Assembly: GCA_903838415.1 (NCBI GenBank)
Contig: CAILYI010000056.1
Coordinates: 1-64,000 of the forward strand
Length of the DNA stretch: 64,000 nucleotides
Reading direction: 5' to 3'
DNA from: an uncultured Anaerolineae bacterium
Lineage (GTDB): Bacteria > Chloroflexota > Anaerolineae > Anaerolineales > Villigracilaceae
Under the pieces are notes generated by a model. It saw only the letters and a list, made by a program, of their open reading frames with translations, was not told the DNA's origin and searched no databases. Positions 16,399-25,149 of this stretch are shown one piece after another; positions within the stretch are counted from its first letter, which is position 1, and each line of letters opens with the position of its first letter. The position numbers and the translations under genes were made by a program.

Positions 16399-19266
16399 AT
16401 GCTCGATATATTGCTTTCACTCAGCTCTGATGCCATCCTGCTCTTTGATGAACAGGGAAATATTGTACGCGCCAACCCGACGGCCGTAAAAATATTTGGC
16501 TATCAAACAGAAGAGCTGACTGGCCAAACACTTGAATTTTTACTCCCGGAACGCTTTAAGAAAAGGCACAAAAACCTTTTCGGAAAATTCCTATCCAGCA
16601 GTGAAAATCAGCGCGCCATGGGAGAATTCCGTCAATTGGCAGGCCGGCGCAAAGATGGAACAGAATTTCCGCTCGAAGCCTCGATTGGCAAAGACGAACT
16701 CGACGGCCAAATGTTGGCTATCGCCATCCTGCGTGACCTTTCAGATATTGAGTCAGCCCGGGCTGAATCCGATCTTTCTGCCGGGGTGCTGGGAGCAATC
16801 GGCAACCTGGTGCTGGTCTCCAATAGCGCCGGACATGTCACCTACGTCAGCCCTTCGGTGAAAAAATTGCTCGGCTACGAACCGAACGAACTGCTTGGCG
16901 ACGGCTGGTGGAAAATGGAACGTGATTCGAACGGCGACGTTAGCGCGGAGCGCGCCTATGTAATGCAAGCCGCCGCCGGGAAAATCGCCGTCGATGGGCA
17001 GCCTTACGAACATCGTCTGAAACACAAGGATGGCAGCTGGCGGATCTTTATGCTGGCCGATGCCAAAGGTCCGCAAGATTTACTGATTGGGATCGGTACA
17101 GACATCACCCTGCTCAAAATCTCGGAAGCGGCGCTCAAGGAAAGCGAGGCGCGTTATCGACAGGCCATCAGCGCCGCGGATGCGGTGCCGTATGACTTGG
17201 ATTACACCCTTAATCAATACACCTTTATCGGTGAGGAGATTGAGCGCATCACCGGTTTCAACCGCCAGGAATTGACTCCTGAAAAATTCCAAACTCTGAT
17301 CAAAGAATCAATCACGCGTGGTAAATTCGAAGGCATCCCCGCCGACGAAGCCATTCAGCGTGTGCGCGCTGGAGATTCGGACGGTACCTGGCGCTGTGAT
17401 TATCGCATCATCACCAAATCAGGCGAAACGCGCTGGCTTTCAGATACCTCGATTCAAGTCAACGATGCCAACAGACAATTTTTCGGTTCGATTGGAATTC
17501 TGCAGGATATCACCGCCCGCAAACAAGCTGAGATGCAACTCCAACATGAACGGGACCTGTCCATTAACGTGATGAACAATATGGGCCAGGGATTAACGAT
17601 TACCAACGCAGAGAACCATTTCGAATATGTCAACCCGGCTTACGCGGCCATGCTCGGTTACAAACGAGATGAATTGATTGGTAAAACACCATTTGATTTA
17701 GCCTCCCCTGAAAATCAGGCCACGCTGCAGCAAAACGGCGCCGTGACAGAAAAAGGCGAGATAGCCACCTACGAAACCCGTCTGCGCCACGCAGATGGCG
17801 CCGAAGTATTCGCCCTGGTTGCCAGCGTTCCCCAATGGGCGGATGGCAAGTATTCAGGAGCAATTACCGTCGTTACCGACCTGACCGAACGCCGGTTGAT
17901 GGAAGACGCCATTCGAGAAAGCGAAGAATCCATTCGGGCGTTGTACAACATCGCATCATCCCAACAAAATTTTGAGCAAAAGATTCAGGCGCTTTTGCAG
18001 ATGGGCAAAAACCGCTTTAATCTATCGCATGGCATTCTTTCATATGTTGAGGCTGACCAATATTTTATCGTCGCCGCCGAAACACCCGATGATTCGCTTC
18101 ACCCAGGCGACGTAGTTTCTCTTGGAACAACCTATTGCCGTGATACCCTGCTGGTCAATGCCCCGCTGGGAATTGAGAACGCATCCGCCAGCAACTGGGC
18201 CAATCATCCCTGCCATCAGACCTCCAAATTCGAAGCCTATCTGGGCGTTCCACTGCTTGTTGCTGGAGAAGTTTACGGCACGCTTAATTTTTCAAGCCGG
18301 GAACCTCGTAAAAAAACCTTCACCAGCACCGATAAAGACTTCATCCGCTTGATGGCTCAATGGATCGGCGCTGAAATTGAGCGCGTTGAGGCCTCACGCC
18401 GTCTAAACGCCTATGCCAACGAAATCGAAGCCAATAACAAGGATCTGGCCCAGGCTCGCGACCGCGCCCTGGAGACCTCCTACCTGAAAAGCGCATTTTT
18501 AGCGACCATGAGTCATGAAATCCGCACCCCGATGAATGCCATCATCGGCATGAATGAACTGCTTTTGGACACCGATCTTGACCCTGAACAAAGAGAATTT
18601 GCCAGCGTGGTCGGCAATTCTGCTGAAGCCTTACTCACCATTCTCAATGATATTCTCGACTTTTCAAAAATCGAAGCCGGGAAGCTGGTCATTCGGCCCG
18701 AAATATTTCAACCAAGAATGATGATCCACGAAGTTGTGAAACTGTTTAGCGCCAAAGCGGCTGAAAAGGATCTTCCGCTCAATTGGAGTATTGCGCCCGG
18801 AATTCCGGAAAAACTGCTCGGTGATGCCGGGCGCATTCGGCAGGTGCTCACCAACCTGCTCAGCAACGCCATCAAATTCACTGAACATGGCGCTGTCAAT
18901 GTAAATCTAAACGGCACAGCCATCAGCGAAGGCATCATGATGACCACCTTCACTGTTCAAGATACTGGCATCGGCATCCCGAAACACCTGCACGCCAAAC
19001 TCTTTGAGCCGTTCACTCAGGCCGATGGCTCCGTAACCCGAAAATATGGCGGAACCGGCCTGGGATTGGCAATTTCACGTAGAATCGTTGATTCGATGCA
19101 AGGGGAAATCGGATTAGAATCAAACGAGGAACAGGGTACCAGTGTTTGGTTTACCCTGCCGCTCGGGAGAATACCAACTACCAGCCATCAACCCGTCAGC
19201 CTGCCTACCGTGCCCGAAGATTCAGCAACGCCCGAAGTTGATCACACCACCATCCGAGACGAATAA
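16399..19266 (+). CDS. Multi-PAS/GAF sensor histidine kinase
   Basis: The product has 955 residues. Four PAS domains cover about residues 1-118, 125-240, 250-380 and 385-505; the QDITARKQAE and VTDLTERR tails mark PAC segments. A GAF domain follows (about 520-675), then HisKA with His706 in SHEIRTPMNA and HATPase with NLLSNAIKF, DTGIGIP and GGTGLGLAI. No transmembrane segment or receiver is present, so it is a cytoplasmic sensor. Redox, light or small ligands are possible inputs. A TATAAT spans the manC stop codon four bases before the ATG, so it may be transcribed both with manC and alone. Confidence 0.93.
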   Translation: MLDILLSLSSDAILLFDEQGNIVRANPTAVKIFGYQTEELTGQTLEFLLPERFKKRHKNLFGKFLSSSENQRAMGEFRQLAGRRKDGTEFPLEASIGKDELDGQMLAIAILRDLSDIESARAESDLSAGVLGAIGNLVLVSNSAGHVTYVSPSVKKLLGYEPNELLGDGWWKMERDSNGDVSAERAYVMQAAAGKIAVDGQPYEHRLKHKDGSWRIFMLADAKGPQDLLIGIGTDITLLKISEAALKESEARYRQAISAADAVPYDLDYTLNQYTFIGEEIERITGFNRQELTPEKFQTLIKESITRGKFEGIPADEAIQRVRAGDSDGTWRCDYRIITKSGETRWLSDTSIQVNDANRQFFGSIGILQDITARKQAEMQLQHERDLSINVMNNMGQGLTITNAENHFEYVNPAYAAMLGYKRDELIGKTPFDLASPENQATLQQNGAVTEKGEIATYETRLRHADGAEVFALVASVPQWADGKYSGAITVVTDLTERRLMEDAIRESEESIRALYNIASSQQNFEQKIQALLQMGKNRFNLSHGILSYVEADQYFIVAAETPDDSLHPGDVVSLGTTYCRDTLLVNAPLGIENASASNWANHPCHQTSKFEAYLGVPLLVAGEVYGTLNFSSREPRKKTFTSTDKDFIRLMAQWIGAEIERVEASRRLNAYANEIEANNKDLAQARDRALETSYLKSAFLATMSHEIRTPMNAIIGMNELLLDTDLDPEQREFASVVGNSAEALLTILNDILDFSKIEAGKLVIRPEIFQPRMMIHEVVKLFSAKAAEKDLPLNWSIAPGIPEKLLGDAGRIRQVLTNLLSNAIKFTEHGAVNVNLNGTAISEGIMMTTFTVQDTGIGIPKHLHAKLFEPFTQADGSVTRKYGGTGLGLAISRRIVDSMQGEIGLESNEEQGTSVWFTLPLGRIPTTSHQPVSLPTVPEDSATPEVDHTTIRDE

Positions 19267-19420
19267 ACCGGGTTTGATCGCTGAGAACAACCAGAGTAGA
19301 ACGGAAATTCGAATGACAGAATCCGTGATTGGGAATACAATAACATAAGGCAGGAAAAAACTTGGCTAACGAGGGAAATCTACGCTGGAATACTCTTTTT
19401 TCTGAGGAAGGCAGGTAAAA

Positions 19421-19840
19421 ATGGATTTTAATAATCCAGGTATCGTTACCAAAAGCCTCGCGGCAAAGCATCCGAAAATTCTGATCATCGATGACAATCT
19501 GAATTTTTTATTTGGAATATCAAAGATGTTACTCAAGGCAGACTTTGATGTCGCCACTGCCAGCGACGTAATGATCGGTATCAAAAAAGCGCAAACCGAA
19601 CTCCCTAATCTAATTTTATTGGATGTAAGTATGCCTTCCATGACAGGTTTTGAAGTCAAAACTAAACTGGAAATAAATCCGATTACAAAAAGTATCCCCG
19701 TCATCTTTCTCACTGGGCTCGATGATCGATTGCACACATTGAGTGGGCTCAGTGTGGCGGAAGATTATATTACCAAGCCATTCGATGCCGAAATCCTGGT
19801 CGCACGGATCAAGGTTGTCCTACGAAGACAGGATAAATAG
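19421..19840 (+). CDS. Single-domain response regulator receiver
   Basis: The product has 139 residues: a REC domain preceded by about 18 extra residues. The acidic pair is IIDDN, the phospho-acceptor Asp68 is in LLDVSMP, and LTG and ITKPF complete the active site. There is no output domain. It lies between two histidine kinases and probably shuttles phosphate between them or to another protein. Confidence 0.9.
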   Translation: MDFNNPGIVTKSLAAKHPKILIIDDNLNFLFGISKMLLKADFDVATASDVMIGIKKAQTELPNLILLDVSMPSMTGFEVKTKLEINPITKSIPVIFLTGLDDRLHTLSGLSVAEDYITKPFDAEILVARIKVVLRRQDK

Positions 19841-20068
19841 GCCGATCGTAATCCAAAAAACGGGCCACCAACCCTGAAAATCGAATAAAATCTGGGGCAA
19901 TCTGCCAGACCAGGGAGATTAAATTCAGCCACCCCCAAGGCTCTTATTCATTGGTATGATTGCCGAGTCGCTGAAAAATAAGTTCTCAAATGGTTATCAT
20001 TGAGTTTGGATTTTTATATCTTATTCCCTGTGAACGTGTGTGTGTTTTTTTTATAGAAGAGGTGAAGG

Positions 20069-21181
20069 ATGAATGGCGCAAAAACCATCCTGGTAATTGA
20101 TGATGACCAAAAACTCTCCTTTGGACTGGTGGCGGTACTTCGCCGGGCCGGCTTTCAAACGAAAACCGCCAGCTCAGGCGCCGAAGGATTAAAATCGATT
20201 CGGGCAGAAAAGCCGGATGTTATCCTGTGCGATATCATGATGCCGCCTCCCAACGGGATCCAGTTAAAAAAAGAACTGTCGAATGATCCCGAAACCAGGC
20301 GCATCCCCTTCCTGTTCCTGTCTGCCAGAACCGCGCAAGTTGACAAGTTGGCCGGATTGGAAAATGGGGCCGACGATTACATCACCAAACCTTTTGAAGT
20401 GAATGAACTCTTAGCACGCATCCAAGCCATCCTGCGGCGCGATATGCTGGGGCGCGAGCGTGGCATTCAAGAAAGTGCTGCAAACGTGGATAAGTTGCGC
20501 ACCAGCATTTCGGCCAATTTAAGCCATGAAATGCGAACACCGCTGACAATCCTGATGGCCACCCTTGATCTGGTGATGAGAGAAAAATTCACCGAAAACA
20601 ACGCCGAGTTAAGTGAATACGTAAAAACCGCCAGCAACAGTGCCCTTCGACTCAAATTTTTGATTGAGGACCTTGAACTGCTTTACGACATGGCTCAAGA
20701 CAAGCTGGGCACTACGCGCGAAAGAATTGATGTTCAGTATCACATTCACGATGCGATTGAACAAGTTGCAAAAGCCTGGGAAAGCAAACTTTTAGAAGTT
20801 AAGGTGTCGATCAACCCGGATGTGGTCATCTTTGCTCCTCAACGGGAATTTCGCCATGCGATCGCTCACCTTATCGATAATGCCTGCAAGTTCAGCCCTA
20901 AAAAAGGCAAAGTGATTGTTTCCGTGCAGCCCAATGGAATGGGTGGCTGCTTCCTAGAGGTGTCGGACCAGGGACCTGGTATCCCGCTGGAGCTGCGGGA
21001 AAAAGTGTTCGAGCGCTATTACCAGATCAGCCAGGGAGATACCCGCCAACATGGGGGCCTCGGGATTGGCCTGACACTTGTCCGCGCTTTTTCCCAATCG
21101 GTGAAGGGGGATGTTCAGATTATGGACAGCCCGGTCGGGTGCCGGGTTCGGATGGTTTTGCCGCCAATTGAATTGGATTAG
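20069..21181 (+). CDS. Receiver-histidine kinase hybrid (REC-HisKA-HATPase)
   Basis: The product has 370 residues. An N-terminal receiver (about 1-125, Asp55 in LCDIMMP, ITKPF) is joined to HisKA (His153 in SHEMRTPL) and HATPase (DNACKFSPKKG, DQGPGIP, GGLGIGLTLV). The receiver-first arrangement suggests that phosphorylation of the receiver controls the kinase. It is the third gene of a sensor kinase, receiver and receiver-kinase series. A strong terminator hairpin follows at 21234-21264. Confidence 0.92.
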   Translation: MNGAKTILVIDDDQKLSFGLVAVLRRAGFQTKTASSGAEGLKSIRAEKPDVILCDIMMPPPNGIQLKKELSNDPETRRIPFLFLSARTAQVDKLAGLENGADDYITKPFEVNELLARIQAILRRDMLGRERGIQESAANVDKLRTSISANLSHEMRTPLTILMATLDLVMREKFTENNAELSEYVKTASNSALRLKFLIEDLELLYDMAQDKLGTTRERIDVQYHIHDAIEQVAKAWESKLLEVKVSINPDVVIFAPQREFRHAIAHLIDNACKFSPKKGKVIVSVQPNGMGGCFLEVSDQGPGIPLELREKVFERYYQISQGDTRQHGGLGIGLTLVRAFSQSVKGDVQIMDSPVGCRVRMVLPPIELD

Positions 21182-21233
21182 CGCCAAAAGGTAGATTTCC
21201 CCGCTGGAATTTTTTCAAAAAAACTGATTTTCG

Positions 21234-21264
21234 TCGGCCCTGCCAGATTTTTTCGCAGGGCCGA
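21234..21264. terminator. Bidirectional intrinsic terminator
   Basis: A perfect 10-bp stem, TCGGCCCTGC / GCAGGGCCGA, has an 11-base loop and is followed on the plus strand by TGTTTTTG. It lies between converging genes (receiver-kinase on plus, alpha/beta hydrolase on minus) and the A-rich left flank would give a U-run on the minus strand as well. Confidence 0.75.
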
Positions 21265-21297
21265 TGTTTTTGTTGCGATTGAGCGCAACTCGCCCGA

Positions 21298-22083
21298 TCA
21301 CAGCCCGATTAAAAAGTTAATGATCAAGCGGTTGATCTCTTCCGTCGCTTCCAGGTGCGGGCGGTGTCCCAGGCCTGCTAGAGGGACGGCCCTGATTTCA
21401 ACCATATCTTCGACAAGCAGGGGCAGCATGGACATGTCAAGGAGATGATCATCCTGTCCCCACAGAAACAGGCTGCGGATGGGCAACAACGGCAGTTCGG
21501 GGGTCAGGTCAGCGATGGTGGGCAGAACACGCCGATTAAACGGAGAAGTCCGCAAAACATCCGTCATAATTCTCTGCTCAAGGGCCGGGTCAAACTTTTT
21601 GGGGATTCCAAGCAGCTGACGGCGCGTCCAGTTTGGGGCAAATCGTTCAGCAAGACTCTCCCAAAAGGGATAGCGGTCAAGACTCATCACCAGCGGGGAG
21701 ATTTGCTCCGGCATGATCAGCGGATTGATCAGAATCAGCCGAAAAACTTTGTAGGGATGACCCAGGGCATAACGCAGGCACAAATACGCGCCGAAACCGT
21801 GCCCGATCAGAATTGGCGCGCGGGTAAGGTTGAGACTGTCCACCCAACGCCGAAAAGCGGTGAAGTGCATCTGGGCATAATAACGGCTCGCATCTTGCGG
21901 GTGCGGGCTTTGACCGTGACCGAACAGGTCACAGGCATAGGCCTTATGGCCGGAAATCACCAATTCCGGGATGAGCGCATCCCAATCATTCAGAGATGCG
22001 TTCAGATCGTGGACAAGCAAGGCCGGATGACCAAGTTCTCCTTCAACGATTGTGCTCAGGGTTAGAAAATCGACAGGTTCCAC
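21298..22083 (-). CDS. Alpha/beta hydrolase-fold protein lacking the nucleophile
   Basis: The product is about 261 residues from GTG 22083; TTG 22089 is an alternative. The fold is clear: LLVHDLN for the oxyanion strand, ACDLFGHGQSP, a nucleophile elbow, FLWGQDDHLLD for the acid, and LGHRPH for the histidine. However, the elbow reads LIGHGFGAY, so glycine stands where Ser, Cys or Asp is expected (G-x-S-x-G). It is therefore probably not a classical hydrolase. It may be a binding protein, a chaperone-like member, or use unusual chemistry. TATAAT lies eight bases before the GTG, which suggests a leaderless transcript. Confidence 0.8.
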   Translation of the reverse strand: MEPVDFLTLSTIVEGELGHPALLVHDLNASLNDWDALIPELVISGHKAYACDLFGHGQSPHPQDASRYYAQMHFTAFRRWVDSLNLTRAPILIGHGFGAYLCLRYALGHPYKVFRLILINPLIMPEQISPLVMSLDRYPFWESLAERFAPNWTRRQLLGIPKKFDPALEQRIMTDVLRTSPFNRRVLPTIADLTPELPLLPIRSLFLWGQDDHLLDMSMLPLLVEDMVEIRAVPLAGLGHRPHLEATEEINRLIINFLIGL

Positions 22084-22091
22084 GCGCAAAG

Positions 22092-22097
22092 ATTATA
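22092..22097 (-). promoter_or_regulatory. -10 box of the alpha/beta hydrolase gene (leaderless type)
   Basis: A perfect TATAAT on the minus strand is followed by eight bases and then GTG. Transcription would begin at or next to the start codon, and there is no Shine-Dalgarno sequence. Confidence 0.55.
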
Positions 22098-22104
22098 TCA
22101 ACAG

Positions 22105-22131
22105 AAACCTCCCGTGGCAGGCGGGAGGTTT
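22105..22131 (-). terminator. Hairpin after the Zn-peptidase gene
   Basis: A perfect 10-bp stem, AAACCTCCCG / CGGGAGGTTT, has a 7-base loop. It lies 26 bases past the stop of the minus-strand peptidase gene and directly upstream of the next gene's -10 box. The 3' end of the stem itself supplies the only U-run, so termination may be partial. Confidence 0.6.
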
Positions 22132-22156
22132 GGGAAAGCACGGGAAATTTAGCGGA

Positions 22157-22849
22157 TCAGCTGCGACGGCGGCCCCCACTGACCAGGCTGACATAGTACA
22201 GCAATTGCATGACGGAAGTAACCAGGGCGGCCACATAAGTGAGCGCCGCTGCGTTTAAGACGCTGTTCACGCCTGCTCGCTCTTCCTCGCCGACAATGAT
22301 GCCAGAATCCGCCAGCATGCGCTTGGCGCGGGCTGACGCATCAAACTCTACCGGCAGCGTGGCCAGGGAGAAAACAGCACCCGCCGAGAAGATGATCACG
22401 CCCAGCCAGGCGATTTGTGTCCAGCCGATAAACATACCCAGCATAATCAGAATCCAGCCCAGGTTTGAGCCGATGTTGACCGCCGGAACCAGCGCGGCGC
22501 GCAAGCGCAGCGGCAGGTAATCTTCGGAATCTTGCATAGCATGACCCAGTTCGTGGGCGGCAATCGCTAGCGCAGCCACGGAAGGGGTGCTGGCAACACC
22601 CTGCGAAAGATTCAGCACTTTTGTGCGCGGATCGTAGTTATCGGTCATTTGACCGGCAATCGCTTGAATTTGGAGGCCGTATAGCCCACTCGAGGAAATC
22701 AGGCGCTGGGCGGCCTGCGCACCAGTCAGACCAGAGCGCGCGCGCACCTGGCTCCATTTGTTATAAGCCGATTTGACATACCAGCTGGTAAGCCCCATCA
22801 GGATAAAGGCCGGGATCATATAGATCAGGTAGTTAATATTGAAGAACAT
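22157..22849 (-). CDS. Zinc metallopeptidase, YugP-like (Zn_peptidase_2)
   Basis: The product has 230 residues with a very good AAAGGAGG site before the ATG. A short N-terminal membrane segment is followed by a conserved block ending in SVAALAIAAHELGHAMQ. The HELGH zinc motif begins at His99. The C-terminal half has three more hydrophobic segments, as in Bacillus YugP-type proteins. It is an integral membrane protease with unknown substrates. The gene for a C-terminal processing protease lies about 50 bases upstream on the same strand, so both probably serve membrane protein quality control. Confidence 0.88.
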   Translation of the reverse strand: MFFNINYLIYMIPAFILMGLTSWYVKSAYNKWSQVRARSGLTGAQAAQRLISSSGLYGLQIQAIAGQMTDNYDPRTKVLNLSQGVASTPSVAALAIAAHELGHAMQDSEDYLPLRLRAALVPAVNIGSNLGWILIMLGMFIGWTQIAWLGVIIFSAGAVFSLATLPVEFDASARAKRMLADSGIIVGEEERAGVNSVLNAAALTYVAALVTSVMQLLYYVSLVSGGRRRS

Positions 22850-22897
22850 TTTGTTCCTCCTTTCTTATTGAATTACGTTGCAAAGCGCCAAAAGTTG

Positions 22898-24151
22898 TTA
22901 CTTGAGCATTTCCAACAATGTACTGACTGCCGCATCCAGCTGGGGATCGCGATTGGCGTCAAAATCTTCCTTGGTCATCTTGACAACGACTTCCGGAGTC
23001 AGGCCCACTTTATGGATGGTGCGATCTTTAGGCGTCAGCCATTTGGCGATGGTGATACGCACCGCGCCCTGATTGTCGGATAGCGGAGTCCAGATTTGGA
23101 CGGAGCCTTTGCCGTAAGTTGTCACACCGACAAGTTTGCCGCGACCATAATCCTGGATTGCGCCGGAGACGATTTCAGACGCCGAGGCAGTGCCTTCATT
23201 CACCAATACAACCAGCGGAATATCTGTCGCCAGGCCGCCGGGGATGGCGTCAAATGAATCAGTTTTTCCATCGCCATATTTTTCCGAGACAATCACCCCG
23301 CTCTTGACAAACTGCGAAGCAACCTCGACCGCCGTTTGCAGATATCCGCCGCCATTATTGCGCAGGTCAAGGATCATGCCCTTGGGATTTTGAGCCTTAA
23401 GCTCTTTGATGGCGACAATCAATTCCTTAGTGCTGTTCTCGCCGAAGGTATTGAGTTTGATATAAGCAATGTTATTATCCAGCATTTTGCTTTCAACGCT
23501 GGGAACGACAATATGCGCGCGGGTCACTTTCACATCAAAAGGATCCTCGCCAGCGCGCATGATGGTCAAAGTCACTTCCGAGCCGGAAGGACCCATCACT
23601 TTTTGGATGACCAGATCGGCGGGCGTGCCGGTCATATCAACACCATCGACCTTGACGACTTTGTCGCCCGCCTTTAAACCGGCTTTTTCGGCGGGAGAAT
23701 GGGGCATGGGACTGACAATTGTCAGGTAATCGCCCTGCGAATCAACCCAGGCGCCGATGCCGTCATACTCACCCGAAAGCGAGGTGTTGGCCTGGGTAAA
23801 CTGGGATGGATCCATGTAAGACGTATGCTGATCTCCCAGTGCAGCCAGCATGCCAGTAATGGCGCCGCGCATCAGCTTGGTGTCATCGACCGGTTGATCC
23901 ACATATTGACGATGAACCAGATCCCATGTCTCCCAGAAGGGAGAAAAAATTGCTTTCAAGTTATCGGGAGTGGCTTCATTCGCGCCGGTTGGCGTGGCAA
24001 GCGGTTCCTGCAAAGGCGTGCCGATAAATGGCAGTTTATCCAAAGCAGAGAATTGGGTGAAATGCCCGGCAACAAAGCCGCCGGAAAACGCACCTGTCAG
24101 CAAAACGACAGAGACAAAGGCGATCAGGGTGTACTTGATGAATACTTTCAC
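22898..24151 (-). CDS. S41 family C-terminal processing peptidase
   Basis: The product is about 417 residues from GTG 24151, which follows GGAGG by five bases. An N-terminal signal anchor (VKVFIKYTLIAFVSVVLLTG) is followed by a helical region, a PDZ domain (DYLTIVSPMPHSPAEKAGLK) and the S41 core. The core has LDLRNNGGG, the catalytic Ser in GTASASEIVSGA and the general-base Lys in TTYGKGSVQ. CtpA/Prc relatives work outside the membrane and trim or degrade envelope proteins from the C-terminus. Confidence 0.92.
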   Translation of the reverse strand: MKVFIKYTLIAFVSVVLLTGAFSGGFVAGHFTQFSALDKLPFIGTPLQEPLATPTGANEATPDNLKAIFSPFWETWDLVHRQYVDQPVDDTKLMRGAITGMLAALGDQHTSYMDPSQFTQANTSLSGEYDGIGAWVDSQGDYLTIVSPMPHSPAEKAGLKAGDKVVKVDGVDMTGTPADLVIQKVMGPSGSEVTLTIMRAGEDPFDVKVTRAHIVVPSVESKMLDNNIAYIKLNTFGENSTKELIVAIKELKAQNPKGMILDLRNNGGGYLQTAVEVASQFVKSGVIVSEKYGDGKTDSFDAIPGGLATDIPLVVLVNEGTASASEIVSGAIQDYGRGKLVGVTTYGKGSVQIWTPLSDNQGAVRITIAKWLTPKDRTIHKVGLTPEVVVKMTKEDFDANRDPQLDAAVSTLLEMLK

Positions 24152-24250
24152 GGTTACCTCCAAAATTTACTCTACAGGTATAACATCCGCGGATTAATTC
24201 TTGATGAAAGGTACGGCAGATTTTGTATGAGATGTGTATGAATGAGCCGC

Positions 24251-24481
24251 TCAGGGAGTCTTATCTTCATCCTGTTTTGATTTTAGCTCGCGCACGCGTT
24301 CGCTGAGTTCGCGCAGGCCTTCGTCTTCTTTTTTCCAGGGTTTGGAAGCGTCGCCAAAGTTTTTGAAGATGTCCATTTTGATGCCGCGCGTTCCACGCAC
24401 CATGCCCAACATCAGCAGGTTGGAACCAATCAGCACCACGGCCAGAATCACCAGCACAATCCAAACTTTTTCGGTATGCAT
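24251..24481 (-). CDS. Small single-pass membrane protein
   Basis: The product has 76 residues. One membrane helix (VWIVLVILAVVLIGSNLLML) is near the N-terminus, and the C-terminal half is charged and probably coiled (LRELSERVRELKSKQDED). AAAGGATAGG precedes the ATG. It follows the HAD phosphatase gene by two bases and is therefore likely cotranscribed with it. I do not recognise a family; twin-arginine TatA-like size and layout are noted, but the sequence does not match well. Confidence 0.65.
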   Translation of the reverse strand: MHTEKVWIVLVILAVVLIGSNLLMLGMVRGTRGIKMDIFKNFGDASKPWKKEDEGLRELSERVRELKSKQDEDKTP

Positions 24482-24483
24482 CT

Positions 24484-25119
24484 TTACCTATCCTTTAGGA
24501 GCTGTGGAAGTTGAGTCCAATCCGTCAGCGTGGCATCAGCGTCGGGATGGGGGCCAGCCGCCCCGCACAGGATGGAGAAAATTCCCTGCTGGCGGGCGGC
24601 GCGCGTGGTGCGGGGTAAATCGTCGAGCATGGCGCAGCGTTTCGGATCAGTTTCCCCGGCAATTTTCAGCGCAATTCCAAATGATTCGGGCATCGGCTTG
24701 CAGTAAGGCTCAATCGCGATCACATCCACAATCCCGGCGAAGCAATCCTCCACATCCAGGATGCGCAGCACCCGTTTGGCGTGGTTGACATCGGCGTTGG
24801 TGAAGATAAATTTGCGAGCGGGCAGCGCTTCCAAAACGGAACGCAGCCCCGGGTTGGGATGGATGTAATCCGTCAGCGGCACATCATGGACGTAGGCCAG
24901 AAAATCCAGCACATCAAAAGAATAATGCGTCTGCAGTCCGCGCAAAGTGGTGCCGTATTGCTCGAAGAATTTCTGGCGCATTGACGGAACCTGATCGGCA
25001 GGAATATGCAGCCGGTCAATCATGTATAGGCCAATGCGGCTCTTGATTTCCGGCCACAGGCCGGAATCGGCGGGATAAAGGGTGTCGTCCAGGTCAAACA
25101 GCAAAGTTGTAATGGTCAC
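24484..25119 (-). CDS. HAD-family hydrolase, pyrimidine 5'-nucleotidase-like
   Basis: The product has 211 residues from a GTG start. HAD motifs are LLFDLDDTLYP (nucleophile Asp and acid Asp), FTNADVNHAKRVL (motif II), CKPMPESF (motif III Lys) and MLDDLPRTTRAA (motif IV). The spacing and DDTLYP fit the Sdt1/Phm8 pyrimidine 5'-nucleotidase subgroup, which removes phosphate from nucleoside monophosphates in the cytoplasm. TATAAT stands six bases before the GTG, so the mRNA is probably leaderless. Confidence 0.82.
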   Translation of the reverse strand: MTITTLLFDLDDTLYPADSGLWPEIKSRIGLYMIDRLHIPADQVPSMRQKFFEQYGTTLRGLQTHYSFDVLDFLAYVHDVPLTDYIHPNPGLRSVLEALPARKFIFTNADVNHAKRVLRILDVEDCFAGIVDVIAIEPYCKPMPESFGIALKIAGETDPKRCAMLDDLPRTTRAARQQGIFSILCGAAGPHPDADATLTDWTQLPQLLKDR

Positions 25120-25125
25120 GGCGCG

Positions 25126-25131
25126 ATTATA
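25126..25131 (-). promoter_or_regulatory. -10 box of the HAD phosphatase gene (leaderless type)
   Basis: A perfect TATAAT on the minus strand is followed by CGCGCC and then GTG, with no ribosome-binding site. No good -35 hexamer is visible. Confidence 0.55.
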
Positions 25132-25149
25132 CCGTACCGGGCGGCGATG

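Noticed and set aside
24251-24481. Small membrane protein as TatA
   Set aside because: It has a TatA-like size and one helix, but lacks the FG motif at the end of the helix and no tatC is nearby.
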